Assembly: GCF_001591005.1 (NCBI RefSeq)
Contig: NZ_BCTY01000010.1
Coordinates: forward strand, 1-64,000
Direction of reading: 5' to 3'
Origin: Sphingomonas sanguinis NBRC 13937
GTDB taxonomy: Bacteria > Pseudomonadota > Alphaproteobacteria > Sphingomonadales > Sphingomonadaceae
Length of the DNA: 64,000 nucleotides
Shown: piece by piece, positions 35,756 through 46,669 of the stretch
How the letters are laid out: each line of letters opens with the position of its first letter
How positions within the stretch are numbered: position 1 is the first letter of the stretch
Notes under the pieces: model-generated
What the model saw: only the letters and a program-made list of their open reading frames with translations
Databases searched by the model: none
Told to the model about the DNA's origin: nothing
Program-made: the position numbers and the translations under genes

Positions 35756-36429
35756 CCCCGCGACCACAGCCGGTATCCGACGCCCCGCACGCCCTCGGGC
35801 ATATCGGGTACGCCTGCCTGATCGAGCTTGCGGCGCAGCTTGCTGACATGGCTGTCGACCGTGCGGTCGAGCGCGTCCGATCCGGGCAGGCAGGCGTCGA
35901 GCAGCTCGCTACGGCTGAACACCCGGCTCGGCGTGCGGGCCATATGGGCCAGCAAGCGGAACTCGGTCAGGGTCAGCGACACTTCGCCGCGTTCGGCGCG
36001 GACCATATGCGCGGTCGTGTCGATCTCGACCGGGCCGACCCGCAGCACGCCGTTCGCCCCCTCCCCGCCAGACCGGCGCAACACCGCCTTGACCCGCGCG
36101 ACCACCTCAACCGGGTTGAACGGCTTGACGACATAATCGTCCGCCCCGATGCGCAGCGCCTGGAGCTTGTCGATATCCTGGTCCAGCGCGGTGGTCACGA
36201 CCACCGGCATATTGCCCCGCCGCCGCACCTCGGACAGCACGCCCCAGCCATCGACCAGCGGCATCGAGATGTCGAGCAGCAGGATATCGGGCTTCAACGC
36301 GAGATGCAGGTCGAGCGCGGTGCGCCCGTCACCGGCATGGACGGTCCGAAATCCCTCACGCTCCAGATAGGCGCGGATGATCTCGGCGATATCGCGATCG
36401 TCCTCGGCGATCAGGACGAGCGGGGTCAT
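35752..36429 (-). CDS. OmpR-family response regulator (BaeR-like)
   Basis: A 225-aa response regulator. The receiver has acidic residues E9-D10-D11, phosphoacceptor D53 (LLLDISMP) and VVKPFNP. The winged-helix domain shows LTLTEFRLLAHMARTPSRVF and DRTVDSHVSKLRRKLD. The upstream intergenic region to the RND operon contains two GCCTCCACA repeats spaced 11 bases apart, a typical arrangement for OmpR-type binding, so it probably regulates both directions. Confidence 0.92.
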   Translation of the reverse strand: MTPLVLIAEDDRDIAEIIRAYLEREGFRTVHAGDGRTALDLHLALKPDILLLDISMPLVDGWGVLSEVRRRGNMPVVVTTALDQDIDKLQALRIGADDYVVKPFNPVEVVARVKAVLRRSGGEGANGVLRVGPVEIDTTAHMVRAERGEVSLTLTEFRLLAHMARTPSRVFSRSELLDACLPGSDALDRTVDSHVSKLRRKLDQAGVPDMPEGVRGVGYRLWSRG

Positions 36430-36490
36430 GCGGCGGGTCCAATGAGCATGGCCCTGTTCCTATCAGCGGCACACCGCCCGCCACCAGCCC

Positions 36491-36510
36491 GCCTCCACAA
36501 AGCCTCCACA
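36491..36510 (+). promoter_or_regulatory. direct repeat between response regulator and RND operon
   Basis: GCCTCCACA at 36491-36499 is repeated exactly at 36502-36510, an 11-base period that fits tandem binding of OmpR/PhoB-type regulators. It lies 45 bases before the efflux operon start and 62 bases from the regulator start. Confidence 0.5.
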
Positions 36511-36554
36511 CAATCTCGACGCGAGCGCAACGACCCGCGCGGATAGGCGGCGAC

Positions 36555-37688
36555 ATGATGAGTCGATCTCTCGCTTGCCGCACGCTCCCCGCCCTGCCGA
36601 TCATGCTGGCGATGGCGGCCTTGCTCAGCGGCTGTTCCGCCGAAGCCCCCGTGGCCCCGGCGGACCCGGTCACGGTGCTGACCATGCGTGTCGCCCCCAC
36701 CCAGGTCACCGCCGCCGACGAGCTGCCGGGCCGGGTCGTGGCGTTCCGCACCGCCGAAATCCGCCCGCAGGTCGGCGGCATCATCCAGCGCCGCCTGTTC
36801 GAGCAGGGCGCGGCGGTGCGCCCCGGGCAGATACTGTTCCAGATCAGCCCCGCCCCCTATCGCGCCGAGGCCGACACCGCGCAGGCGACCGTGCAAAAGG
36901 CCAGCGCCGCCTATGCCCGCGCCCGTGCCCAGGCCGACCGGCTCAAGCCCCTCGTGGCGGCCGACGCGATCAGCCGCCAAAGCTATGACGACGCGGTCGC
37001 CGCGCGCGAGCAAGCCGGTGCCGAACTGGCGGAAGCGCGCGCCACCCTCCGCCGCCGCCGGATCGACCTGGACTTTTCGCGCGTCACCGCACCGATCGCC
37101 GGGCGAATCGGATCGGCCAATGTCACCGAGGGGGCGCTGGTGACGGCGGCGGACGCCACGCCGCTGGCGACCATCCAGCAGATCGACCGGGTCTATGTCG
37201 ATGTCCGGCAGCCCGCCGAACGCTATGCCGAATTGCGCGCGCAGGGTGCGGCGGCCTGGCCGGTCGAGATCCTTACCGCCTCCGGGCAGAGCCATCCGGT
37301 ACAGGGGCGCATCCTGTTTTCGGGGATCGCCGTCGATCCGGGGACCGGCGATGCGCTGGTCCGGGTGGAGGTGCCCAATCCCGGTGAGCGGCTGTTGCCC
37401 GGCATGTTCGTCCGCGCCCGCCTGCCCCGCGCCACCATGCCCGCCGCGCTGACCGTACCGCAACAGGCCGTGACCCGCGCGGGCGACGGCACGCCGCAGG
37501 TCAGCGTGGTCGACGGGCAGGACCGAGTGCATCTCCGCCGCGTCACGCTCGGCCCGCTGGTCGGTAGCCGCTATGTCATCCCGTCGGGGCTGCGCGCGGG
37601 CGAAACCGTGATCGTCGAGGGGCAGGACCGAGTCCAGCCCGGCACCCCGGTCAAACAGCGCCCCTGGCGCGGCGGCGCGGCGGGCTGA
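36555..37688 (+). CDS. RND efflux periplasmic adaptor lipoprotein
   Basis: A 377-aa membrane fusion protein with a lipoprotein signal (lipobox LLSGC, Cys near residue 26). The barrel-sandwich halves are seen as GGIIQRRLFEQGAAVRPGQI and TAPIAGRIGSANVTEGALV around a helical hairpin (residues 115-170), followed by beta-barrel and membrane-proximal domains. It matches the MexA/AcrA class. Start ATG 36555 or 36558 cannot be separated. It is the first gene of the operon and lies 3 bases before the transporter gene. Confidence 0.92.
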   Translation: MMSRSLACRTLPALPIMLAMAALLSGCSAEAPVAPADPVTVLTMRVAPTQVTAADELPGRVVAFRTAEIRPQVGGIIQRRLFEQGAAVRPGQILFQISPAPYRAEADTAQATVQKASAAYARARAQADRLKPLVAADAISRQSYDDAVAAREQAGAELAEARATLRRRRIDLDFSRVTAPIAGRIGSANVTEGALVTAADATPLATIQQIDRVYVDVRQPAERYAELRAQGAAAWPVEILTASGQSHPVQGRILFSGIAVDPGTGDALVRVEVPNPGERLLPGMFVRARLPRATMPAALTVPQQAVTRAGDGTPQVSVVDGQDRVHLRRVTLGPLVGSRYVIPSGLRAGETVIVEGQDRVQPGTPVKQRPWRGGAAG

Positions 37689-37691
37689 GCC

Positions 37692-40600
37692 ATGGCGCAA
37701 TTCTTCATCAACCGCCCGATCTTCGCCTGGGTGATCGCCATCGCGATTGTCCTGCTGGGCGTCATCGCCATCCCGCAAATGCCGGTCGCCCGCTTCCCCA
37801 GCGTCGCGCCACCGACCGTCAGCATCTTCGCCAGCTATCCTGGTGCCACGCCGCAGACCCTGAACGACAGCGTCGTCTCGCTGGTGCAGCGCGAGCTGTC
37901 GAGCGTAAAGAACCTGCTCTATTTCGAGAGTTCGGCCGACACCTCGGGTTCGGCGACGATCACCGCCACCTTCCGCCCCGGCACCGATCCCGAAATGGCG
38001 CAGGTCGACGTGCAGAACCGGCTGAAGACGATCGAGCCGCGCCTGCCGCAGGTGGTGCGCCAGACCGGTGTGACGGTGGAGTCCGCCTCGTCGGGCTTTC
38101 TGATGATCGTCAGCCTGTTGTCCGACGGGCGGCAGGACGAGGTCGAGCTGTCCGATTACATGTCTCGCAACATCGTCGACGAATTGAAGCGCATCCCCGG
38201 CGTCGGGCGCGTCCAGAACTTCTCGGCCGAGCGCGCCATGCGCATCTGGATCGATCCGGCCAAGCTGGCAGGATATGGCCTGACCGCCACCGACGTGACG
38301 GCGGCGATCGCCGAGCAGAATGTCCAGATCGCACCCGGATCGCTCGGCGCCGAGCCGACCGCGAACGGCCAGCGCGTGCTGGTCCCGCTGACCGCTGAAG
38401 GCCAGCTCAAGACGCCGGAGGACTTCGCCGGGATCATCCTGAAGGCCAATACCGACGGGTCGAGCGTCACGCTCGATAAGGTCGCCCGGATCGAGCTGGG
38501 GCGGCAGAGCTTCGGCAACGACACGCGCGAGAATGGGAAGTTCGCCGCTTCGGTCGGCATCCAGCTAACGCCAGGGGCCAATGCGGTCGCCGCGTCAAAG
38601 GCCGTGCGCGCGCGCATGACCGAGCTTGCCCATTCGCTGCCACCGGGCATGACATGGTCGGCGCCGTTCGACACCGCGCCCTTCGTCCGCATCTCGATCG
38701 AGAAGGTGCTGCACACGCTGGCCGAGGCGATGATCCTCGTCTTCCTGGTCATGTACCTGTTCCTGCAGAAGGTCCGCTACACGTTGATCCCTGCCATCGT
38801 CGCACCGATCGCGCTGCTCGGCACGATCGCGGTCATGCTGGCGACGGGCTATTCGATCAACGTGCTGACCATGTTCGGCATGGTGCTGGCGATCGGCATC
38901 ATCGTCGACGACGCTATTGTCGTCGTCGAGAATGTCGAGCGGCTGATGCATGACGAAAAGCTCTCACCCGCCGACGCCACGCGCAAGGCGATGAGGGAGA
39001 TCACGCCCGCCATCATCGGCATCACGCTGGTCCTGTCGGCGGTGTTCATTCCCATGGCGCTGGCGGCCGGGTCGGTCGGTACCATCTATCGCCAGTTTTC
39101 GATGGCGATGGCCGTGTCCATCCTGTTCTCCGCCTTCCTCGCCCTTACCCTCACCCCGGCCCTGTGCGCGACGCTGCTGAAGCCGTTGGATGCAGAGCGA
39201 CCCAAAAACCGCTTTTTCACCTGGTTCGATCGCCAGTTCGACCGGGCGACACACGGCTATCAGGGCTGGGTCGCAACGTTCCTCAAGGCGAGCGGGCGGA
39301 TGATGCTGGTCTTTGTCGCGATCGTCGGGATGCTGGCCATCGCCTTCGTCAACCTGCCGTCGTCCTTCATGCCGGAGGAGGATCAGGGCTATTTCATGAC
39401 CAGCTTCCAACTGCCCGCCGACGCCACCGCCGCGCGCACGCTGGCCGCCGTCAAGGCGCTCGAAAAGCATATGGCGACCCGACCCGGTGTCGAGACCACC
39501 GAATCGATCCTGGGCTTCGGCTTCTCCGGCTCCGGCCCCAATGCGGCGATGGTCTATACGATGCTGAAGGACTGGAAGGACCGCGGCGGTACGAACGTCG
39601 CGAGGGAAGTGGCCGCCGCCGACGCCGCGATGGCCAGGGACGTGCATGAGGGACTGGTGATGAACGTCATGCCCCCCGCGATCGACGAACTCGGCAACTC
39701 GTCGGGCTTCGCGTTGCGGCTGGAGGACCGGGCGGGCAAGGGACGCCATGCGCTGTTCACCGCGCGCGACATGCTGGTCGCCTATGCGCAGCGCAGCGCC
39801 AAGCTGACCGGTGTCTATGCCGAGGGGCTGCCCTCCGGGACCAGCGTTCGGCTGGACATCGACCGCGCCAAGGCCCGCGCACTGGGCGTGCCGTTCACCG
39901 CGATCAGCGACATGATCGGCACCGCGCTGGGCAGCAGCTATGTCAACGACTTCCCCAATAAGGGGCGGTTGCAGCAGGTGATCGTGCAAGCGGATGCAGC
40001 CCACCGTATGAACTTGGACGACGTGATGAAGCTGCGTGTGAAGAACGCAGTCGGAGACACGGTGGCGCTGGCCGAACTGGTCACACCTGTATGGAGCAAC
40101 AGCCCACTCCAGCTGTCGACCTATAACGGCTATCCATCGGTCAGCATCACCGGCAACGCCGCACCCGGTGTTTCCAGCGGCGATGCGATGCGCGAGATGG
40201 AACGGCTGGCCGCCGAACTGCCGCCCGGTTTCGGCATCGAATGGACCGGTCAGTCGCGGCAGGAGCGCGAGGCAGGCGCTCAGGCCCCGATGCTGCTCGC
40301 GCTGTCGATGCTGGTCGTGTTCCTGGTACTGGCCGCGCTCTATGAAAGCTGGTCGATCCCGATGGCGGTGATGCTGGTCGTGCCGCTGGGCCTGATCGGC
40401 GCGGTGTCGGCGGTGATGCTGCGCGGCATGTCGAACGACATCTTCTTCAAGGTCGGGCTCATCACCATCATCGGCCTCAGCGCCAAGAACGCGATCCTGA
40501 TCGTCGAATTCGCCAAGCAATATCGCGAGGCGGGAAGCAGCCTGATCGACGCCGCCATCGCCGCTGCGCGGGTGCGCCTGCGCCCGATCGTGATGACCAG

Positions 40601-40799
40601 CCTGGCCTTCACCCTGGGCGTCGTGCCGCTGATGCTGGCGGGCGGCGCAAGTGCGGAGACGCAGCATGCGATCGGGACCGGCGTGTTCGGGGGCATGATC
40701 ACCGGCACCATGCTGGCGCTGATCTTCGTGCCGACCTTCTTCGTGGTAGTCGTGGGCCTGGCCGAACGCTGGCGCGCGCGCCGTACCAAGGAGGCATGA
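37692..40799 (+). CDS. RND multidrug efflux transporter (HAE1)
   Basis: A 1035-aa inner-membrane proton-driven pump of the HAE1 (AcrB/MexB) family. It begins MAQFFINRPIFAWVIAIAIV, as usual, and shows two repeats of six helices with large periplasmic loops. The proton-relay aspartates in helix 4 are present (IGIIVDDAIVVVENVERLM). FMPEEDQGYFMTSFQLP begins the second half. Length and all landmarks are complete. Substrates cannot be predicted; the BaeSR-like pair suggests drug or envelope-stress induction. Confidence 0.95.
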   Translation: MAQFFINRPIFAWVIAIAIVLLGVIAIPQMPVARFPSVAPPTVSIFASYPGATPQTLNDSVVSLVQRELSSVKNLLYFESSADTSGSATITATFRPGTDPEMAQVDVQNRLKTIEPRLPQVVRQTGVTVESASSGFLMIVSLLSDGRQDEVELSDYMSRNIVDELKRIPGVGRVQNFSAERAMRIWIDPAKLAGYGLTATDVTAAIAEQNVQIAPGSLGAEPTANGQRVLVPLTAEGQLKTPEDFAGIILKANTDGSSVTLDKVARIELGRQSFGNDTRENGKFAASVGIQLTPGANAVAASKAVRARMTELAHSLPPGMTWSAPFDTAPFVRISIEKVLHTLAEAMILVFLVMYLFLQKVRYTLIPAIVAPIALLGTIAVMLATGYSINVLTMFGMVLAIGIIVDDAIVVVENVERLMHDEKLSPADATRKAMREITPAIIGITLVLSAVFIPMALAAGSVGTIYRQFSMAMAVSILFSAFLALTLTPALCATLLKPLDAERPKNRFFTWFDRQFDRATHGYQGWVATFLKASGRMMLVFVAIVGMLAIAFVNLPSSFMPEEDQGYFMTSFQLPADATAARTLAAVKALEKHMATRPGVETTESILGFGFSGSGPNAAMVYTMLKDWKDRGGTNVAREVAAADAAMARDVHEGLVMNVMPPAIDELGNSSGFALRLEDRAGKGRHALFTARDMLVAYAQRSAKLTGVYAEGLPSGTSVRLDIDRAKARALGVPFTAISDMIGTALGSSYVNDFPNKGRLQQVIVQADAAHRMNLDDVMKLRVKNAVGDTVALAELVTPVWSNSPLQLSTYNGYPSVSITGNAAPGVSSGDAMREMERLAAELPPGFGIEWTGQSRQEREAGAQAPMLLALSMLVVFLVLAALYESWSIPMAVMLVVPLGLIGAVSAVMLRGMSNDIFFKVGLITIIGLSAKNAILIVEFAKQYREAGSSLIDAAIAAARVRLRPIVMTSLAFTLGVVPLMLAGGASAETQHAIGTGVFGGMITGTMLALIFVPTFFVVVVGLAERWRARRTKEA

Positions 40800-42232
40800 C
40801 GATGCGATACCTGCCCCTCACCTTGTTGCTGGCGACCACCGCCTGTTCGATGATCCCCCGGCTGACCCTGCCGACGCCGCCGGTCGCTAAGGCCTATCCG
40901 ATCGCAAGCGGACCCGAAGTGCTGCCCGAATGGCGAGGCATGTTCGGCGACCCTCGACTGCAAAGCCTGATCGCGCTGTCGCTCGACGCCAATCGCGACC
41001 TACGCATCGCCGCGCTGAATGCCGACGCCGCGCGGGCACAGATACGGGTGCAGCGCGCCCAATCGTTGCCGGGTATCAACGTGGACGGTAGCTATACCCG
41101 CCAGCGCCAGCCCGCCGGGGTTGCAGGGGCGGGTGTCGGCCTGACACCCGGAAGCGGCGGGTCGGGCAATGCGCCGACCGGGTTCAAATTCGGCCAATTT
41201 TCGGCGCAAGCCGCGCTGACCAGTTTCGAGATTGATCTGTTCGGCCGCCTGCGCGCGATGAACGAAGCGGCCTTCCACCGCTGGCTCGCCACGGTAGAGG
41301 CCCGGCGCGCGGTGCGGCTTGCTGTGATCGGCGCGGTCGCCGACGCCTATTGGAACGAACGGCTGGCGGACGAGCAACTGGCATTGACCCACTCCACGCT
41401 GGCCGACTGGCGCGCGTCGCTCGACATCACCCGTCTGCGCAGGCAAGCAGGCCAGGCGAGCGGCCCCGACCTGGCGCAGGCCGAGGGACTGGTCCGGCAG
41501 GCCCAGGCCGATCTGGCGCAGCGCGAGCGAGAGCTGGCACAGGCGACCAACGCGCTGACGCTGGCGGTCGGTGCTTCCCTGCCGAGCGATCTGCTGCCCC
41601 CCACCCCGCTGATGGAGCAGCCGATCCGCACCGCGCTGGCGGCGGGAACGCCCTCGGACCTGCTAGTCCGCCGCCCCGACATCGCGCAGGCCGAGCAGGA
41701 ACTGCGCGCGGCCAATGCCGATATCGGCGCGGCCCGCGCGGCCTTCTTCCCCCGCGTCTCGCTGACCGCCGCCTTCGGCTTCGCCAGTCTGGCGCTCGAC
41801 AGCCTGTTCCAAGGGGCGAACCGGTCCTGGTCCTATTCGCCCGCGATCAGCCTGCCGATCTTTCGCGGCGGTGAGTTGCGCGGCAATCTCGACCTCGCCC
41901 GGCTGCGCAACTCGACGGCCGTCGCGACCTATGAAAAGGCGATCCAGACGGGTTTCCGCGAAGTCGCCGACGGGCTTGCGGCGCAGGCGACCTATGGACG
42001 GCAGATGACCGAGCAGCGCGCCGTCGTCACCCAGGCCGAACGTCGCGCCAAGCTGACCGACCTCGCCTATCGCGCCGGGCAGACCAGCCGCATGGAACTG
42101 CTTGACGCCCAGCGCGCAACCTATGCCGCGCGCCAAACCGCCTTAATCGTCCGACGCGACCAACTGACCGCCGCCGCCGCGCTCTACCGCGCGCTCGGCG
42201 GCGATACCGAAGCCGAAGGAACGCCGCGATGA
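40796..42232 (+). CDS. outer-membrane efflux channel lipoprotein (OprM-like)
   Basis: A 478-aa outer membrane factor (TolC/OprM family, NodT-like) with two OEP repeats. The N-terminus (YLPLTLLLATTACSMIP) is a lipoprotein signal. Typical pieces are SYEIDLFGRLR-like SFEIDLFGRLR, ALTLAVGASLPSDLLPPTPL and VRRPDIAQAEQELRAANADI. ATG 40796 overlaps the transporter stop; ATG 40802 is possible. It completes the tripartite pump and overlaps the cytochrome b561 gene. Confidence 0.93.
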   Translation: MTMRYLPLTLLLATTACSMIPRLTLPTPPVAKAYPIASGPEVLPEWRGMFGDPRLQSLIALSLDANRDLRIAALNADAARAQIRVQRAQSLPGINVDGSYTRQRQPAGVAGAGVGLTPGSGGSGNAPTGFKFGQFSAQAALTSFEIDLFGRLRAMNEAAFHRWLATVEARRAVRLAVIGAVADAYWNERLADEQLALTHSTLADWRASLDITRLRRQAGQASGPDLAQAEGLVRQAQADLAQRERELAQATNALTLAVGASLPSDLLPPTPLMEQPIRTALAAGTPSDLLVRRPDIAQAEQELRAANADIGAARAAFFPRVSLTAAFGFASLALDSLFQGANRSWSYSPAISLPIFRGGELRGNLDLARLRNSTAVATYEKAIQTGFREVADGLAAQATYGRQMTEQRAVVTQAERRAKLTDLAYRAGQTSRMELLDAQRATYAARQTALIVRRDQLTAAAALYRALGGDTEAEGTPR

Positions 42233-42774
42233 ACCGCTATGACCGCTATACCCTGCCGATGCGGCTGCTCCACTGGACGCGAGGCCCGCTGATCCTCGGG
42301 CTGATCGCGCTGGGCTGGACGATGACGTCGCTGCCCGACAGCACCGCCGCCAAGTTCGAATGGATGTATCCCGTCCACAAGGAATTCGGTGTGCTGGCCT
42401 TCCTGATCGGCTCCCTCGCGCTGATCGTACGCAGCCGTTCCGCCCTGCCCCATCATCCCGCCGGGCTGGCTCGGTGGGAGGTCATGCTGTCGAGCATTGT
42501 TCAATATGCGATGCTGGTGCTGGCAATCGTCGTGCCGTTGATGGGCTATGCCATGTCCAGCTCGTTTACCCAGAGCGACGGGGTCCCGTTCTTCGTCACC
42601 GACCTGCCCGAGTTGCTGCCCAAGAACGACCGCGCCTTCGCGCTGTTCGCTCTCGCGCACAAGACACTGGCCTACACGTTGCTGGGGCTGGTCGTGCTGC
42701 ACGTCATGGGTGTTCTCAAGCATCGTTTCCTCGATCGCGGCCAGGCTGCCGACGTCCTGCCCCGGATGCTGTGA
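42229..42774 (+). CDS. cytochrome b561 family membrane protein
   Basis: A 181-aa four-helix dihaem cytochrome b561 (CybB-like). RYTLPMRLLHWTRGPLILGL opens the first helix, and histidines in RLLHW, YPVHKEFG, FALAHKTLAY and LVVLHVMGVLKHRF are suitable haem ligands. It starts at ATG 42229 inside the channel gene stop, so it is expressed with the efflux operon. Family members are thought to move electrons from quinol, sometimes to superoxide; a link with efflux-related redox stress is inference. Confidence 0.88.
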   Translation: MNRYDRYTLPMRLLHWTRGPLILGLIALGWTMTSLPDSTAAKFEWMYPVHKEFGVLAFLIGSLALIVRSRSALPHHPAGLARWEVMLSSIVQYAMLVLAIVVPLMGYAMSSSFTQSDGVPFFVTDLPELLPKNDRAFALFALAHKTLAYTLLGLVVLHVMGVLKHRFLDRGQAADVLPRML

Positions 42775-42787
42775 GCCGGCCGTTCCG

Positions 42788-43213
42788 ATGGAGCATGGCT
42801 CAGCGGGCGTGGACCCCGGTCCCGGCTGGCAGTGGCGCTTCTGGTCGATCTTTGCCGGACAGTCGCTGTCGCTGATCGGCTCGGCGATGACGCAGTTCGT
42901 GCTGATCTGGTGGATCACCGACACGACCGGCGACCTGGGTGCGCTAGCGACCGCCGGGCTGGTGGCGCTGCTGCCCCAGGCGCTGCTGGGGCCGGTCGGG
43001 GGAACGCTCGCCGATCGCTACAGCAGCCGGATGCTGATGATCGTGTCCGACCTAGCAGCGGCCTTGTGCATCATGGTCCTGATCGCCTTGTTTCTGAGCG
43101 GCGGGATCGCCTTGTGGCATATCTATCTGGCGATGTTCGTCCGCAGCGGACTGGCTCATTCTCGTATTTCGCAGCAGTCGTGGGATCGAGCTACCCTTCG
43201 CAGATTGTGCTGA
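42788..43213 (+). pseudogene. MFS transporter truncated after about 120 residues
   Basis: ATG 42788 starts a frame with MFS features: WQWRFWSIFAGQSLSLIGSA, FVLIWWITDTTGDLGALA, the loop motif GPVGGTLADRYSSR and helix LAAALCIMVLIALF. Homology ends at LAMFVRSG, around 43151. The next residues (AHSRISQQSWDRATLRRLC) are unrelated and stop at 43213. Normal members have about 400 residues, so roughly 70 percent is missing. The break lies at the edge of the tRNA-Ser scar region, suggesting loss by insertion or excision of an element. It was the last gene of the efflux operon. Confidence 0.8.
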
Positions 43214-43250
43214 CCTATGCGATATTTCGACACGTGACGCGTGCTGCTAG

Positions 43251-43430
43251 CAATCGAGATTTTCGTCATTCCCTATCGCAGAACGGAAACGAATTGAGCT
43301 AGCGCAAATACTAAACGAAACGGACGCTCGTATCGTATCCGTTGGGCGATCAACCATCATTCGGTTGCTTTACGCTCTCGACGCAAATGACGATTTTGAT
43401 GCGAGCGGGTCTTGCCCGGACGAGCAATGA
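43251..43430 (+). pseudogene. short gene fragment of unknown family
   Basis: The frame between TAG 43248-43250 and TGA 43428-43430 has no start codon but reads like protein: IAERKRIELAQILNETDARI, then VSVGRSTIIRLLYALDANDD. I do not recognise the family. It may be the C-terminal end of an element gene, now without its 5' part. The evidence is only the coding-like residue pattern. Confidence 0.3.
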
Positions 43431-43539
43431 TCGTCTGAGCATTAACGAAACGGTCGTACGGTCACCAAGCCACCCTCGGAACTGCCCCGCGAAGGCTTCG
43501 CCAGCGTTCGCGTTCGGCCGGGCAAAACCAAATCAAAAG

Positions 43540-43558
43540 TGGGCATGAATGTGGGCAC
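43540..43558 (+). repeat. two phased TGGGCA repeats next to tRNA-Ser
   Basis: TGGGCAT at 43540-43546 and TGGGCAC at 43552-43558, 12 bases apart and in the same direction. The context (AAAA before the first copy, AAT between) also matches the array at 15082-15104. They lie 44 bases from the tRNA 3' end. Confidence 0.6.
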
Positions 43559-43601
43559 AAGATCATTGTTTTAGATTTTATCTAGTAAAATCAACGAGAC
43601 C

Positions 43602-43692
43602 TGGCGGAGCGGGAGGGATTCGAACCCTCGATACGGTTTTGCCGTATACTCACTTTCCAGGCGAGCGCCTTCGACCACTCGGCCACCGCTCC
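43602..43692 (-). tRNA. tRNA-Ser(GGA)
   Basis: A 91-nt class II tRNA on the minus strand. Acceptor GGAGCGG pairs with CCGCTCC, followed by G and an encoded CCA (43602-43604). The anticodon loop CTGGAAA gives GGA at 43656-43658. The long variable arm has ATACGG/CCGTAT, and the T arm is GAGGG-TTCGAAT-CCCTC. The 3' end faces the scar region, the usual side for integrase attachment. Confidence 0.96.
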
Positions 43693-43789
43693 GCATGAGT
43701 TCATGCCTGGAACACGCGCCCCTAATGCGCTTCCACGTTCCGCGCAAGCGATTGCGTGGGGCGGGGGGACTGGGGCAGTCTTTCGCCCC

Positions 43790-44656
43790 ATGACGATCGC
43801 GCTTCTGCTCGCCGCGCTTCTTGCGCAGGCTTCGCCCGCCCCAGCCCCCGCAGCCCAACCCGGCGATCCGCTGCCCGGCGACTGGATCGCAGTGCCGGAC
43901 GACGAGATCCTGGTCTTCACCCTGTCGAATGGACGGACGGTGACGATGCGGCTCGCCCCGACGCAGGCGCCGGTCCATGTCGCCAATATCCGCAAGCTGG
44001 CGCGGACGCACTGGTGGGACGCAGGCACCAGCGTGTACCGGGTGCAGGAGAATTACGTCGCGCAATGGGGCGACGCGACCGAGAAGAAGCCGCTGCCGAC
44101 CGCCATCGTCGCCAATCCCCCCGCCGAATATGACCAGCCCGGCAATAGTGCGGTGGCGCGGCTGAGCAAGCCCGATCCCTATTCGAGCTGGGACGGCTAT
44201 AGCCGCGACGGCTGGCCGCTGGCGGGCAATGCGACGAGCGAGTGGATTCCGCATTGCTATGGCATGGTCGGGGTCGCGCGTGATCTGGCGCCGAGCACGG
44301 GGACGGGGGCCGAGCTCTATACGCTGATCGGCCATTCGCCGCGCGCGCTGGACCGCAATGTTGCGGTCGTCGGTCGGATCGTCGACGGCATGGACGCGCT
44401 GTCGACCCTGCCGCGCGGGACGGGCGACCTGGGCTTCTATAAGGACGAGGGTCAGCGCCTGCCCATCGTGTCGGCACGGCTGGCCAGCGACATTCCCGCC
44501 GCCGAGCGCCCGCATTACCAGTATCGCGAGACGGTCTCGCCGCGCTTCGCCGCCTGGATCAAGGCGCGGGAGAATCGGAAGAACGACTTCTTCACCGTAC
44601 CGGCGGGGGGTGTGGATATCTGCGCGGCGCTGCCGCCGGTGCGCAAGGCACCCTGA
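43790..44656 (+). CDS. cyclophilin-type peptidylprolyl isomerase, exported
   Basis: A 288-aa protein with an N-terminal signal (TIALLLAALLAQASPAPAPA) and a cyclophilin-type fold: LVFTLSNGRTVTMRLAPTQAPVHVANI, then YRVQENYVAQWGD, and GMVGVARDLAPSTGTGAELY, LIGHSPRALDRNVAVVGRIVDGMD. The usual cyclophilin Arg/Phe/Gln active-site pattern is only partly visible (VQENYVAQWGD), so activity may be altered. ATG 43790 starts the signal peptide. It probably acts in the periplasm. It is convergent with acs, with a hairpin terminator between. Confidence 0.82.
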   Translation: MTIALLLAALLAQASPAPAPAAQPGDPLPGDWIAVPDDEILVFTLSNGRTVTMRLAPTQAPVHVANIRKLARTHWWDAGTSVYRVQENYVAQWGDATEKKPLPTAIVANPPAEYDQPGNSAVARLSKPDPYSSWDGYSRDGWPLAGNATSEWIPHCYGMVGVARDLAPSTGTGAELYTLIGHSPRALDRNVAVVGRIVDGMDALSTLPRGTGDLGFYKDEGQRLPIVSARLASDIPAAERPHYQYRETVSPRFAAWIKARENRKNDFFTVPAGGVDICAALPPVRKAP

Positions 44657-44686
44657 TCGGTTCGGGTCTACCCCTAAGTAAAAGAA

Positions 44687-44707
44687 GGGCCGCCATCCCG
44701 GCGGCCC
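44687..44707 (-). terminator. hairpin terminator between the isomerase gene and acs
   Basis: GGGCCGCC (44687-44694) pairs with GGCGGCCC (44700-44707) around ATCCC. On the minus strand it is followed by TTCTTTTAC, a T-rich tail, so it ends the acs transcript; on the plus strand it is weaker. Confidence 0.75.
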
Positions 44708-44716
44708 CCTTCCCGA

Positions 44717-46669
<1,953 letters not shown>

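Larger units (their letters stand above)
43214..43601. other. 388-bp integration-scar region beside tRNA-Ser
   Basis: Lower in GC than both sides. It contains one probable gene fragment (43251-43430), the TGGGCA pair at 43540-43558 and an AT-rich stretch (43563-43590) next to the tRNA 3' end. No complete gene is seen. The 3' end of a tRNA-Ser gene and a broken host gene on the other side make it a likely remnant of an integrated element. Confidence 0.5.

Noticed and set aside
38964..40667. 567-codon open frame antisense to the RND transporter
   Set aside because: Low-complexity His/Arg/Gln-rich sequence with no domain; the sense strand is a complete HAE1 pump.
43342..43548. 68-codon frame in the tRNA-Ser scar
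   Set aside because: Overlaps the more coding-like fragment in another frame and has no start signal.
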